Shown here one piece after another: positions 17,559 to 26,884 of a stretch of 64,000 nucleotides of DNA. This DNA is from CAWIHS01 sp963836005 (lineage in GTDB: Bacteria; Pseudomonadota; Gammaproteobacteria; GRL18): NCBI GenBank assembly GCA_963836005.1, contig CAWIHS010000005.1, positions 434,001-498,000 of the forward strand, read 5' to 3'. Each line of letters starts with the position of its first letter. The first letter of the stretch is position 1. The position numbers and the translations under genes are program-made. Below the pieces are notes generated by a model. It did not search any database, was not told the DNA's origin, and saw only the letters and a program-made list of their open reading frames with translations.

Positions 17559-17638
17559 GGGATTGTTTGTTAATATTTTTCACATTTCATGGCCATCGTC
17601 CTGAACAAGACAGGCCATGACTATAACAAAACCGCAGA
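17527..17638 (-). ncRNA. Candidate trans-acting small RNA with intrinsic terminator
   Basis: On the minus strand a perfect eight-base stem, TCATGGCC with GGCCATGA (17587-17620), encloses a further GTCTTG/CAGGAC pairing. An unpaired A/U-rich stretch follows, then a stem ATGACCA/TGGTCAT (17537-17558) and 11 consecutive U residues. A possible promoter lies upstream: TTGAAT at 17669-17674 and TATTTT at 17645-17650, spacer 18. No minus-strand protein gene lies upstream that this terminator could serve. The overall shape (5' hairpin, open middle, terminator hairpin, poly-U) is that of an Hfq-type small RNA of about 110 nt. The 5' end is inferred. Confidence 0.45.
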
Positions 17639-17976
17639 ATTAATAAAATACATAATTCCGCGTTAAATATTCAATAAAAATATCTATCGATAGTCAAATT
17701 CCTGTATATCAGGCGCTTTATATCTAGAGTAGCTGCTTCTTTAATGCATGAACACAATTTGCCGGCTGCATTAATTTTACTGAAAAACTGGATTATTGTA
17801 TAATTGCTTATTATTCATCTATCTTACCCGGAATAATTTTTCTACTGTACTCTGAGACTGACTCGAGCCTGCAGCACAGGATTACACTTGTTCCTGCAGC
17901 TGAGCATGATAACATTACTTCTTTGTGTTCATCCGGATAGAGAAGTGAACCATCACATTAAAGAGAATCTTTGTTT

Positions 17977-18183
17977 ATGGAACCTCAAAAGATTGCTGAG
18001 TACGTGGAAATTATATGCCAGAGTGGCTGTATAGCAGTTAATGCCGTTATTGAAGCCATGGAAGCCAATTTACCCGTCAGTGCTTTGGAAAGACTTAGCA
18101 AAGAAGAAAAACAAATAGTGCTTAAAGAACTCAAATCTATTATGTCTGTGTACCATTCCTGCCCTTCTCAAAAGAATAAATAA
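17977..18183 (+). CDS. Small unknown protein (68 aa)
   Basis: A 68-residue, mainly alpha-helical protein (MEPQKIAEYVEIICQSGCIAVN.., then EAMEANLPVSALERLSKEEKQIVLKELKSIMSVY). It has no signal peptide or membrane segment. Its charged, heptad-like C-terminal half could form a helical hairpin. The ATG at 17977 is preferred over an in-frame TTG two codons earlier because a GAGA ribosome site lies 10 bases upstream. Codon use looks normal for the window, which supports a true gene. I do not recognise the family. It is single, upstream of pilU but separated from it by 322 bases. Confidence 0.6.
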   Translation: MEPQKIAEYVEIICQSGCIAVNAVIEAMEANLPVSALERLSKEEKQIVLKELKSIMSVYHSCPSQKNK

Positions 18184-18505
18184 CCCTTGCAGCAGCAGGC
18201 TAAGCAACTAATCAGTTTCCTTCCATCAATAGCCATCCTGGTTATCTGATGCAATATAAAAGAAAAAGTGTGATTTTTCTTTCTATTGCATTTTCAATAA
18301 TTTATCATCATTAAAAATGGCAGCACGTTTTCTTAACCGTTATTTGGCATGTAATCAATCACTTAATTATCGCCAACTGCATCACAACCTCAGATTCTTC
18401 AACTAACATACAGTCACTTTCTTGTTATACTTATTTTTGGTTCAGGTGATATTTCACCGGCACTCACTCCATGCATAACAATAATGACAGCAAGAAGGTA
18501 AACCC
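18184..18505. other. Gene-free stretch upstream of pilU
   Basis: Holds a family E repeat (18213-18298) in inverted orientation. The remaining A/T-rich 200 bases would contain the pilU promoter; I see no strong sigma-70 match. Confidence 0.5.
18213..18298 (-). repeat. Family E hairpin repeat, copy 3 (inverted)
   Basis: The reverse complement of this stretch matches 36-119 and 61919-62002 with scattered substitutions. It keeps the GAAAAATCACAC/TTTTTCTT hairpin and the AGGATGGCTAT..GGAAACTG end. Confidence 0.72.
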
Positions 18506-19603
18506 ATGGATATTTCCAAATTTTTGCAATTGATGGTTGATGAAGAAGCCTCCGATCTGTTTTTCAGTACCCATGCCAGAGTTTCCATGAAAGTGCAGGG
18601 AAATATTCGTCAGGTCAGTAAACAGCAATTATCTTCAGAACAAATTGCGGCCATACTTGACGGCTTAATTGACGAAGAACAGAAACAGGAATTTCATGAT
18701 AACCTGGAATTAAATTTTGCCATTTCATTGCACGACATTGGCCGCTTCAGAGCCAATGCGTTTCGCCAGCGTGGTGACGTGGCGCTGGTTATTCGTCACA
18801 TCAAGTCAAAAATCCCACTGGTTGAGGAAATGAACCTGCCGGCGGTGCTCACAGATCTGGTAGCCCAGAAAAATGGCCTGATTTTGCTGGTTGGCGCCAC
18901 AGGCTCAGGTAAATCCACGTCCCTGGCCGCCATGATTGGGCACCGCAATAGCAATATCGGCGGACATATTCTGACCATTGAAGATCCGGTTGAGTTCATC
19001 CATGCACATAAAAAGGCGATAATAAATCAGCGAGAAGTCGGCCTTGACACACTCAGTTACGCTAATGCTCTCAAAAATGCAATGCGTGAAGCCCCGGATG
19101 TTATTTTGATTGGTGAGGTTCGCGATGGCTTAACCATGGAACACGCCATGGCTTATGCTGATACTGGACATCTATGTTTATCCACGCTGCATGCCAGTAA
19201 CGCTATTCAGGCCCTGGACCGTATTTTCAACTTTTTTCCAAAATCAGCTCATCGACAGTTATCTGAAGATCTGTCGCGTAATTTACGGGCTATTATTTCG
19301 CAACGACTGATACCCAGCAAAACAGGAGACCTTTATCCTGCGGTTGAAATTCTCATCAATACCCCCTACGTGACTGAAATTTTGCAGCAGGGAAAACTGG
19401 AAAAATTACCTGAAGCAATGGAACAGGGTACCAAATATGGCATGGCAACATTTGATGATGTGCTCTACAACCTCTACAAATCTGACATTATCGATGTAAA
19501 AACCGCCCTGGAATTTGCCGACTCGTATAATAACCTGCAGCTTAAAATCCGCATGAGCGACGGTCATGTAGGTGATGATGCCTTTTCAGATATTAAATTT
19601 TAA
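18506..19603 (+). CDS. pilU: Type IV pilus retraction ATPase, PilU type
   Basis: A 365-residue PilT/PilU family hexameric ATPase that powers pilus disassembly at the inner membrane. The N-terminal PAS-like domain (about 1-100) is followed by the RecA-like domain with Walker A GATGSGKST, Asp box ILTIEDPVEF, Walker B DVILIGEVRD and the His box GHLCLSTLHASNAIQALDRIFNFFP. The start (MDISKFLQLMVDEEASDLFFS) and the C-terminal extension of about 20 residues past the ATPase core match PilU better than PilT, which usually begins with an ITELL-type motif. A strong AGAAGG ribosome site precedes the ATG. No pilT is adjacent; in many gammaproteobacteria the two are neighbours. Confidence 0.88.
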   Translation: MDISKFLQLMVDEEASDLFFSTHARVSMKVQGNIRQVSKQQLSSEQIAAILDGLIDEEQKQEFHDNLELNFAISLHDIGRFRANAFRQRGDVALVIRHIKSKIPLVEEMNLPAVLTDLVAQKNGLILLVGATGSGKSTSLAAMIGHRNSNIGGHILTIEDPVEFIHAHKKAIINQREVGLDTLSYANALKNAMREAPDVILIGEVRDGLTMEHAMAYADTGHLCLSTLHASNAIQALDRIFNFFPKSAHRQLSEDLSRNLRAIISQRLIPSKTGDLYPAVEILINTPYVTEILQQGKLEKLPEAMEQGTKYGMATFDDVLYNLYKSDIIDVKTALEFADSYNNLQLKIRMSDGHVGDDAFSDIKF

Positions 19604-19650
19604 CCGACTCTTCTGCATTTATAAAAATTGCGAGGGCGACAAGATGACTA

Positions 19651-20418
19651 ATGCATAGACAGCTTCGAATTGCCCTTTTATTACTTATTTTATGCATTCT
19701 CGTCATTGGCGGCTGGGCCACAAAAATGCGTTCTACTGACTGGTCACACACGCTGCGGGTCGTGGTGTACCCCATGAATGGCGATGGCAGCAGCCACACT
19801 GCTGAATATATTTCCAGCCTTAGTGAGGACAATTTTGATGATATCGAAGCTTTTTTTATTGCCGAGCTGCAGCTCTATGATATTGCCATCGAAGAACCGG
19901 TAAGAATCAGTTTATCCGCACAAGTACATGAAAAACCGCCGCCGGCACCTGTAAATGGCTCTGTATTAGAGATTATGCTCTGGAGTCTTAAATTACGCTT
20001 CTGGGCTTTTCAACGGGATGAATATCAGGGACCCAAACCTGAAGTCCAGCTATTCGTGCTTTACCATGATCCTAAAGTCACCCCCAGAGTAGGGCATTCA
20101 CTGGGATTGCAAAAAGGACTGGTGGGAGTGGTTAATGTTTTTGCCCACCAAAAGCACGCTGGCAGCAATCACTTTATCATCACCCATGAATTACTGCATA
20201 CTCTCGGGGCAACTGATAAATATGCTCTGCAGACCAATCAACCGCTGTTCCCTTCTGGTTATGCCGAGCCCGATCTTGAGCCGCTTTATCCGCAATCTTT
20301 TGCAGAAGTCATGGGCGGACGCATTCCAGTCGATGCACAGCATAGTAAAATCCCCTCTTCACTTTACGAAGTCACCGTTGGCGAGCAAACAGCCAGAGAA
20401 ATCCGCTGGATTAAATAA
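19651..20418 (+). CDS. Membrane-anchored putative zinc metallopeptidase, unknown family
   Basis: A 255-residue protein with an N-terminal membrane anchor (RIALLLLILCILVIGGWA, residues 6-23) and an extracytoplasmic domain. A zinc-binding HELLHTLGATDKY motif lies near residue 183; HExxH followed by Gly and Asp is like metzincin or M10/M12-type sites, though the classic third histidine (HExxHxxGxxH) is replaced by Asp. Residues 28-60 (LRVVVYPMNGDGS..HTAEYISSL) and RIPVDAQHSKIPSSLYEVTVGEQTAREI near the end look conserved-protein-like, but I do not recognise a named family. It follows pilU by 47 bases, so cotranscription is likely, with a possible role at the cell surface. The GAGGG ribosome site is rather distant (14 bases). 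Confidence 0.68.
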   Translation: MHRQLRIALLLLILCILVIGGWATKMRSTDWSHTLRVVVYPMNGDGSSHTAEYISSLSEDNFDDIEAFFIAELQLYDIAIEEPVRISLSAQVHEKPPPAPVNGSVLEIMLWSLKLRFWAFQRDEYQGPKPEVQLFVLYHDPKVTPRVGHSLGLQKGLVGVVNVFAHQKHAGSNHFIITHELLHTLGATDKYALQTNQPLFPSGYAEPDLEPLYPQSFAEVMGGRIPVDAQHSKIPSSLYEVTVGEQTAREIRWIK

Positions 20419-20485
20419 ATTAATGTATCGAAATGAATATCAGATTATGCTGTGCTAACCCGTATTACATATTCAGCCTGCAGGC

Positions 20486-22420
20486 TTATTTCTTCTTCGG
20501 CAGATAAATATCCGTACAGCTGCCTTCTGCCACCTCTGTCGCAAAATTCAGGGTTTCTGACAGCGTTGGATGCGGGTGAATGGTCAGGGCAATATCTTCC
20601 ATTTCAGCTCCCATTTCGACCGCCAGTGCGGCTTCAGCAATCAGCTCACCGGCGTTTTTACCGATAATACCCGCCCCCAGTAAACGCCGTGTCTGTTGAT
20701 CGTACAGCATCTTGGTCATACCGGCATCAGCACCCACGGACAAGGCACGGCCACTGGCGGCCCAGGGAAATACGCCTTTTTCATACGCGATACCTTCAGC
20801 CTGCAGCAGCTCTTCGGTCTGCCCGCACCAGGCTATTTCAGGATCAGTATAGGCGACCGAAGGTATGGTGCGGGCATCAAAATAGCGTTTATGACCTGCA
20901 ATCACTTCTGCTGCTACTTTTGCTTCATGGGTGGCCTTATGTGCCAGCATCGGTTGGCCCACCACGTCACCAATGGCATAAATATGACTGACATTGGTAC
21001 GCTGTTGTTTATCAACAGGTATAAAGCCCTGTTCATTCACCACGATGCCGGCGTTTTCTGCATCAATCAGGTGACCGTTGGGTGAACGGCCAATAGCCAC
21101 CAGAACATTATCAAAGGTATCCTGCGCTGGTGCTTTCTGACCTTCAAATTCACAAACAATACCATCATCCGTCGGGGTGATTTTGCTAACCCGGGTATTG
21201 ACAAAGATATTTTCATAACGTTTCTTCAACAGTCGTTCAAAGGGGCGCAGCAAATCACGATCAGCACCTGGAATTAACCCGGGACTCAATTCCACGACCG
21301 TGACCCTGGCGCCTAATGCATGATAGACCGTAGCCATTTCCAGACCAATGATACCGCCCCCCACCACCAGCAGACGTTCAGGTATATTGTGAATTTCCAG
21401 GGCGTCGGTTGAATCCCAGACTCGCTCGTCTTCCCAGGGTACAAAAGGCAGGCGTGTGACGGATGAACCAGCGGCAATGATGCAGCTCTCAAAGCCCACC
21501 ACGGTGTTGCTTTCATCACTGGCAAACACTTCAATGCTATGGGCTGAGGTAAATTTCCCGTAACCGGTTATGACCTGAACTTTACGCTGTTTAGCCAGCT
21601 GTTTAAGACCGCCGGTTAATTTACCTACGACTTTATTTTTATGCGCACGTAATTTAATGATATCAATTTCAGGTTGCTGAAAGGCCACACCCAGCTCAGT
21701 AAATTCTCCGGCCTCGCTGATGACCTCAGCGACATGCAGTAATGCTTTAGAGGGAATACAGCCGACATTAAGGCAAACCCCGCCAAGAAAATCATCTTTT
21801 TCAATCAATACCACTGTTTGACCTAGATCTGCTGCACGAAACGCAGCCGTATACCCCCCGGGCCCTGAACCCAGCACCACGACCTGAGCCTGGATATCCG
21901 CCTTACCTTCAAAACTGGCTGCTGGCGACTGACCGGCTGAGGGCTGTTTAATGGCTGAGGGCTCCTTACTCGCTGAAGGCTCCTTACTCGCTGAAGGCTC
22001 CTTACTCGCTGAAGGCTCCTTACTCGCTGAAGGCTCCTTACTCGCTGAAGGCTCCTTACTGGCTGAAGGCTCCATACTCGCTGAAGGCTCCTTGATGTCA
22101 CTGGCAGAGACAGCCGTTTGCAGCTGTTCAGAAGTTACAGCACCGCTATTATCTGTCGGGCTGTCAGATGCTGAAGGTGCATCTACTTCCAGCATCATAA
22201 TCAAACTGCCCTGCGAGACAAAATCACCGACTTTCACGGCCAGGGATTTAACTTCGCCGGCCTGGGGCGAAGGTATTTCCATACTGGCTTTATCAGATTC
22301 TACGGTAATCAGGGCATCTTCAACCTTTAGTTGATCACCGGGAGATACCAGTACTTCGATGATTTCTACTTTATCAAAATCACCGATATCCGGAACTTTG
22401 ACTTCAATTGTTTGGCTCAT
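20486..22420 (-). CDS. lpdA: Dihydrolipoyl dehydrogenase (E3) with N-terminal lipoyl domain
   Basis: A 644-residue flavoprotein of the pyruvate dehydrogenase complex that reoxidises dihydrolipoyl groups with NAD+. Residues 1-80 form a lipoyl domain (lipoylation lysine in VESDKASME). A long linker (about 115-170) follows, containing nine KEPSAS-like hexapeptides. The E3 core then begins with the FAD motif VVLGSGPGGYTAAFRAADLG, the redox-active disulfide CLNVGCIPSK and the NAD motif VVGGGIIGLEMATVYHALG; the catalytic HPHPTLSE is near the C terminus. Lipoyl-E3 fusions are known from several proteobacteria. It is the last gene of aceE-aceF-lpdA, 127 bases after aceF. The linker length is unusual. 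Confidence 0.95.
   Translation of the reverse strand: MSQTIEVKVPDIGDFDKVEIIEVLVSPGDQLKVEDALITVESDKASMEIPSPQAGEVKSLAVKVGDFVSQGSLIMMLEVDAPSASDSPTDNSGAVTSEQLQTAVSASDIKEPSASMEPSASKEPSASKEPSASKEPSASKEPSASKEPSASKEPSAIKQPSAGQSPAASFEGKADIQAQVVVLGSGPGGYTAAFRAADLGQTVVLIEKDDFLGGVCLNVGCIPSKALLHVAEVISEAGEFTELGVAFQQPEIDIIKLRAHKNKVVGKLTGGLKQLAKQRKVQVITGYGKFTSAHSIEVFASDESNTVVGFESCIIAAGSSVTRLPFVPWEDERVWDSTDALEIHNIPERLLVVGGGIIGLEMATVYHALGARVTVVELSPGLIPGADRDLLRPFERLLKKRYENIFVNTRVSKITPTDDGIVCEFEGQKAPAQDTFDNVLVAIGRSPNGHLIDAENAGIVVNEQGFIPVDKQQRTNVSHIYAIGDVVGQPMLAHKATHEAKVAAEVIAGHKRYFDARTIPSVAYTDPEIAWCGQTEELLQAEGIAYEKGVFPWAASGRALSVGADAGMTKMLYDQQTRRLLGAGIIGKNAGELIAEAALAVEMGAEMEDIALTIHPHPTLSETLNFATEVAEGSCTDIYLPKKK
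21954..22095 (-). repeat. 18-bp tandem repeats encoding the E3 linker
   Basis: About eight units of an 18-base repeat (GCTCCTTACTCGCTGAAG on the plus strand), nearly identical, encode KEPSAS repeats in the lpdA linker. Low sequence divergence indicates recent expansion or homogenisation. Confidence 0.9.
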
Positions 22421-22547
22421 ATGGACTCCGGGCCTGAGTTGCCCTTAGCTAAATCAATGACGTATTATTCTAAACAAATGCAGACAGTGCCCGCCAGTTT
22501 ATTACCGGACACTAAGCCAGTGAATGCTCTAAATTACCATGCATTCA

Positions 22548-23864
22548 TCACATCAATAAACGGCGCGTATCTGACAGCAGTTTAGTCAAATAACTGGTAA
22601 AGGCAGCGCCTTCTGCACCATCTATGACCCGATGATCATAAGACAATGACAGCGGACAGACCAGCCGCGGGACAAACTCGGAACCATTCCACTCGGGTTG
22701 CGTTTTGGAGCGCGAAACTCCGAGTATGGCTACTTCCGGAGCATTGACAATGGGGGTAAAACAAGTACCGCCAATACCGCCCAGGCTGGAAATAGAAAAA
22801 CAGCCGCCCTGCATTTCTGAAGGGGTTAATTTTTTATCTCTGGCTCTACTCGATATCTCACGCAATTCCACAGCCAGTTCGCTCAGGCCTTTTTTATCCA
22901 CATCACGGATAACCGGCACGACCAGGCCATCTGCTGTGGCTACCGCGACACCAATATGGAAGTAATGTTTGAGGATCAGATTTTCGCCGGTAATGTCTAA
23001 CGAAGCATTAAAGCGTGGAAATGCTTTCAACCCTGCCACCACGGCTTTGAGCATAAATGACAATAGGGTAATTTTAATTCCTCTGTCAGCATTTTCCAGA
23101 TTTGCAGCTTTTCGAAAAGCTTCCAGGTCAGTAATATCCGCCTCATCAAACTGGGTAATATGAGGTATATTGACCCAGTTGCGATGTAAAAACTTACCCG
23201 TAAGAAAATTGATTTTCGAGAGTTTTTTTGTTTCCACTTCACCCCACTGACTGAAGTCAACCTCCGGCATCGGCTCAACCCCCAAACTGGTTCCTCTGCC
23301 AGGAGAGTGAGTTTTCAGGGCCTGTTTGACAAAATCCTGCACATTTTCCTTAACGATTCTGCCGTTACGGCCGCTGCCGCTGACCTGGGCTAAATCGACA
23401 CCCAGTTCTCTGGCAAATTTTCTGACTGCGGGGGAAGCATGGGCATTCTTAAAGCTCGCCGGATCAATACTGGCTGTCGGCGAAGGTCTGGCTGCCTGCA
23501 CAGGCGCGGGCGCTGATTTGCTTGCAGGTACAGTTTTTGAGGCTGTAGACGAGGCCGCGAGTTCAGGCTTTACTGATCCAGAAGCTCTTGCAGAAGCAGC
23601 TGCTTCTGCGGCGTCAGACGTATTATCGGCCTCCATCAGCAATATCAGTGAACCTTCTGAAACCGTATCGCCAATATTGACCTTAAGCTTTGCAACAACC
23701 CCGCTATGACTACTGGGGATTTCCATGGTTGCCTTGTCAGATTCTACCGTTATCAGGGAATCTTCAGCATTGACCGAATCACCTTCTGCAACCAGTAATT
23801 CAATCACTTCCACTGCATCAAAATCTCCGATATCAGGGACTTTAACTTCTACCATTTCACTCAT
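22548..23864 (-). CDS. aceF: Dihydrolipoamide acetyltransferase (E2) of pyruvate dehydrogenase
   Basis: A 438-residue E2 core enzyme that transfers the acetyl group from lipoate to CoA. Domains in order: one lipoyl domain (1-75, lysine in VESDKATME), an Ala/Pro/Ser linker, the E1/E3-binding domain (about 140-175, ASPAVRKFARELGVDLAQV), and the catalytic domain ending in SYDHRVIDGAEGAAF with the acid-base histidine. E. coli AceF has three lipoyl domains; this one has a single copy, and a second is carried by the E3 partner. It follows aceE by 40 bases in the same direction. The ATG (MSEMVEVKVPDIGDF) fits the family start. Confidence 0.95.
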   Translation of the reverse strand: MSEMVEVKVPDIGDFDAVEVIELLVAEGDSVNAEDSLITVESDKATMEIPSSHSGVVAKLKVNIGDTVSEGSLILLMEADNTSDAAEAAASARASGSVKPELAASSTASKTVPASKSAPAPVQAARPSPTASIDPASFKNAHASPAVRKFARELGVDLAQVSGSGRNGRIVKENVQDFVKQALKTHSPGRGTSLGVEPMPEVDFSQWGEVETKKLSKINFLTGKFLHRNWVNIPHITQFDEADITDLEAFRKAANLENADRGIKITLLSFMLKAVVAGLKAFPRFNASLDITGENLILKHYFHIGVAVATADGLVVPVIRDVDKKGLSELAVELREISSRARDKKLTPSEMQGGCFSISSLGGIGGTCFTPIVNAPEVAILGVSRSKTQPEWNGSEFVPRLVCPLSLSYDHRVIDGAEGAAFTSYLTKLLSDTRRLLM

Positions 23865-23904
23865 GGTTCTAACTCCAAAATTTAGTTGCTATGAGCAAAA
23901 ACTG

Positions 23905-26568
23905 TTAAGCTGTTGCAGGGTTTGGTTTTTCAGGATTAATACCATAGTTATCAATGGCTTCCTGGACCTTTCCTGCTGGAAACTGTCCGTCGTCAGCCAA
24001 GGTTTTGAGTGCTGCGACGACAATATAATGAGCATTCACTTCAAAATGCTTACGCAGTTGTGCACGCGTATCAGAACGCCCAAAGCCATCAGTTCCCAGC
24101 ACTTCATAACGGCCGGACACCCATTTGCGGATCTGATCAGCATATGATTTGTTATAATCTGTTGCCGACAGTACCGGGCCGCGACGATCCTTGAGACATT
24201 TTTCTATATAGGATAATTTCCTCTCTTCCAGTGGATGAAGCATATTCCAGCGGTCAATATCCTGAGCCTCTCGCCGCAGTTCATTGTAACTGGTCACACT
24301 CCAGATATCCGCGTCAACTGACCATTCTTCATCCAGGATCCTCCCCGCTTCAATCACTTCACGCAAAATAGTACCGGAGCCCATCAGCTGGATTTTCTTG
24401 CGTCGTTTACCTCCGCCCTTAAGCAGATACATACCCTTGAGAATACCTTTCTCAACGCCTTTGGGCATGGCTGGCTGCGGATAGTTTTCGTTCATCACAG
24501 TAATGTAAAAAAACACATTTTCCTGCTCTTTGTTCATTCTGTGTAGACCGTTTTGAATGATCACGGCCAGTTCATAACTGAAGGTGGGATCATAGGAAAC
24601 GCAGTTCGGGATAGTGGCTGCCATCAGCAGCGAGTGACCATCCTGATGCTGCAGTCCTTCCCCGGCCAGCGTTGTGCGGCCGGCGGTGCCGCCTATCAGA
24701 AAACCTCGCGCCTGCATATCGCCGGCCATCCACGCCAGATCACCAATGCGTTGAAAACCGAACATGGAATAATAAATGTAAAATGGCACCATGTTAACAC
24801 CATGGGTACTATAGGCAGTAGCTGCTGCTATCCAGGATGACATTGCCCCGGCCTCGTTAATGCCTTCCTGCAAAATATGACCAGACTTGTCTTCCTTATA
24901 AAACATGACCTGATCCTTGTCCTGAGGAGTATAAAGCTGTCCGACGGAAGAATAGATGCCTAGCTGGCGGAACATACCTTCCATACCAAAGGTACGTGCT
25001 TCATCCGGAACAATGGGAACAATATTTTTACCCATTTTGTTGTCCCGGCTGAGCAGGGTCAACAGTCTGACAAAGGCCATCGTGGTTGACATTTCACGCT
25101 CTCCAGAGCCGTCCAGCAAAGGCTTGAAGATGGAAAGACTGGGTATTTCAAGCGGTGCTGCAACTCGCTGGCGAGATGGCATGGAACCACCCAGTTTTTC
25201 TCGTTTGGCCATCATATACTTATATTCCTCGCTGTCTTTACCGGGGTGGTAATAGTCAGCTCGTCCAGCCTGTTCATCACTGATGGGAATATTGAAACGA
25301 TTCTTATAAGCGATCATTTCATTGGCATCGAGTTTTTTCTGCGAGTGAGTACGCATCTGACCTTCGCCTGCCGCCCCCATACCATAACCTTTTACCGTAT
25401 GTGCCAGAATCACCACCGGCTGATCGCTGGTGTTAGCTGCTTCATGATAAGCAGCAAAGACCTTATGCGGATCATGCCCGCCGCGATTCAATCGCCAGAT
25501 ATCATCATCCGACATATGTGCAACCATGGCTTTTAATTCAGGATATTTACCAAAGAAATGCTCTCGCACATAGGCACCATCCTTGGATTTATAATTTTGA
25601 TAATCGCCATCGACACATTCCATCATACGGCGTTTTAGCAGACCTTCCTTGTCTATGGCCAGTAAGGGATCCCAGTAACTGCCCCAAATCACTTTAATCA
25701 CTTTCCAGCCGACACCGCGGAAAATCGCTTCCAGTTCCTGGATAATCTTGCCATTGCCGCGCACCGGTCCGTCAAGTCGCTGCAAATTGCAGTTGATGAC
25801 CCAGATCAGGTTATCCAGTTTTTCCCGTGAAGCAAGAGAAATGGCGCCCAGCGTTTCCGGTTCATCCGTTTCCCCATCACCGATAAATGACCACACTTTC
25901 CGATCCCGGGTATCAGCCAGACCCCGGTCATGCAGGTATTTCATAAAACGGGCCTGATAAATTGACTGAATAGGACCCAGCCCCATGGACACCGTAGGAA
26001 ACTGCCAGAAATCCGGCATCAGCCAGGGATGTGGATAGGAAGACAAACCGCCGCCGTCTACTTCCTGGCGGAACTTATCCAGTTGTTCTTCACTCAGGCG
26101 GTCTTCCAGATATGCCCGTGCATACATCCCTGGGGCAGAGTGTCCCTGAAACAACACCAGATCGCCACCATGTTCATGCGTTGCAGCACGGAAAAAATGA
26201 TTAAAACCGGTGTCATATAAGGTTGCTGCGGAGGCAAAACTGGCAATATGACCACCCAGTTCTGTCGACTTGCGGTTAGCCCTGACGACCATTGCCGCGG
26301 CATTCCAGCGGATCAGATGACGGATTCGGGCTTCCATGGCTACATCACCTGCGACCGGCAGTTGTAACTGAGGCGGAATAGTATTTACGTAGGCAGTATT
26401 GGATGAGTGAGCCAGATTTACTCCGGAACGACGGATCTGATCAATCATCTTTTCTAGCAGGAAGTGTGCGCGTTCAGGGCCTTCGATTTCCAGCACGCTC
26501 TCAAGAGCGCTTAGCCATTCCTGCGTTTCCTGCTGGTCGATATCCTGTTCGTTGATCTGACTGGACAT
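23905..26568 (-). CDS. aceE: Pyruvate dehydrogenase E1 component, homodimeric type
   Basis: An 887-residue thiamine-diphosphate enzyme that decarboxylates pyruvate and acetylates lipoate; same length as E. coli AceE (887). The ThDP signature is visible as SFIGDGETDEPETLGAIS..NLIWVINCNLQ, with other family motifs HSQKKLD, HPHKVFAAYH-like and the late SVTSYNELRREAQ. The frame is open 43 codons further upstream, but the ATG at 26568 is chosen because it has an AGGAG site and the N terminus (MSSQINEQDIDQQETQEWLSAL) aligns with the family. First gene of aceE-aceF-lpdA. No PdhR-type regulator is adjacent; a divergently read MATE pump lies upstream. Confidence 0.96.
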   Translation of the reverse strand: MSSQINEQDIDQQETQEWLSALESVLEIEGPERAHFLLEKMIDQIRRSGVNLAHSSNTAYVNTIPPQLQLPVAGDVAMEARIRHLIRWNAAAMVVRANRKSTELGGHIASFASAATLYDTGFNHFFRAATHEHGGDLVLFQGHSAPGMYARAYLEDRLSEEQLDKFRQEVDGGGLSSYPHPWLMPDFWQFPTVSMGLGPIQSIYQARFMKYLHDRGLADTRDRKVWSFIGDGETDEPETLGAISLASREKLDNLIWVINCNLQRLDGPVRGNGKIIQELEAIFRGVGWKVIKVIWGSYWDPLLAIDKEGLLKRRMMECVDGDYQNYKSKDGAYVREHFFGKYPELKAMVAHMSDDDIWRLNRGGHDPHKVFAAYHEAANTSDQPVVILAHTVKGYGMGAAGEGQMRTHSQKKLDANEMIAYKNRFNIPISDEQAGRADYYHPGKDSEEYKYMMAKREKLGGSMPSRQRVAAPLEIPSLSIFKPLLDGSGEREMSTTMAFVRLLTLLSRDNKMGKNIVPIVPDEARTFGMEGMFRQLGIYSSVGQLYTPQDKDQVMFYKEDKSGHILQEGINEAGAMSSWIAAATAYSTHGVNMVPFYIYYSMFGFQRIGDLAWMAGDMQARGFLIGGTAGRTTLAGEGLQHQDGHSLLMAATIPNCVSYDPTFSYELAVIIQNGLHRMNKEQENVFFYITVMNENYPQPAMPKGVEKGILKGMYLLKGGGKRRKKIQLMGSGTILREVIEAGRILDEEWSVDADIWSVTSYNELRREAQDIDRWNMLHPLEERKLSYIEKCLKDRRGPVLSATDYNKSYADQIRKWVSGRYEVLGTDGFGRSDTRAQLRKHFEVNAHYIVVAALKTLADDGQFPAGKVQEAIDNYGINPEKPNPATA

Positions 26569-26884
26569 AAAATTAACTCTCCTGGGGCAACCACAACAGC
26601 CTCTATTACTGTCCCGGTGAAGTCTTAAAATAATAGCGATGCTGAGAAGAAATCCCCGGCATATAACACCATGTTTATGATACGCTTTACACGCCAAATA
26701 TTTTAAGCTTATATTTCAACAAGATATAAGCCTCAAATAATTTGCACAAAAACTTTCATGCAAGTATAAAAAAATACAGCTCGATTTACAATCCATTTAC
26801 GAGTATAAATAACAGTCCGGCAGATAAAAAACAGCATAAATACTCCGTAACTATTACACAAATCAGCCAGTGACCTAGTATTTA

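Larger units (their letters stand above)
17194..17976. other. Gene-free stretch with a candidate small RNA
   Basis: 783 bases, A/T-rich, with no convincing protein gene; short frames near 17293-17494 lack ribosome sites and family features. It contains the candidate minus-strand small RNA at 17527-17638. Confidence 0.6.

Noticed and set aside
15977..22095. Possible CRISPR array from the short regular repeats
   Set aside because: The repeats at 15977-16165 and 21954-22095 are contiguous coding repeats with no spacers; no cas gene is in the window.
21951..22334. 127-codon plus-strand frame of AEGSLL repeats
   Set aside because: It is the opposite strand of the lpdA linker repeats; no start signal and no independent evidence.
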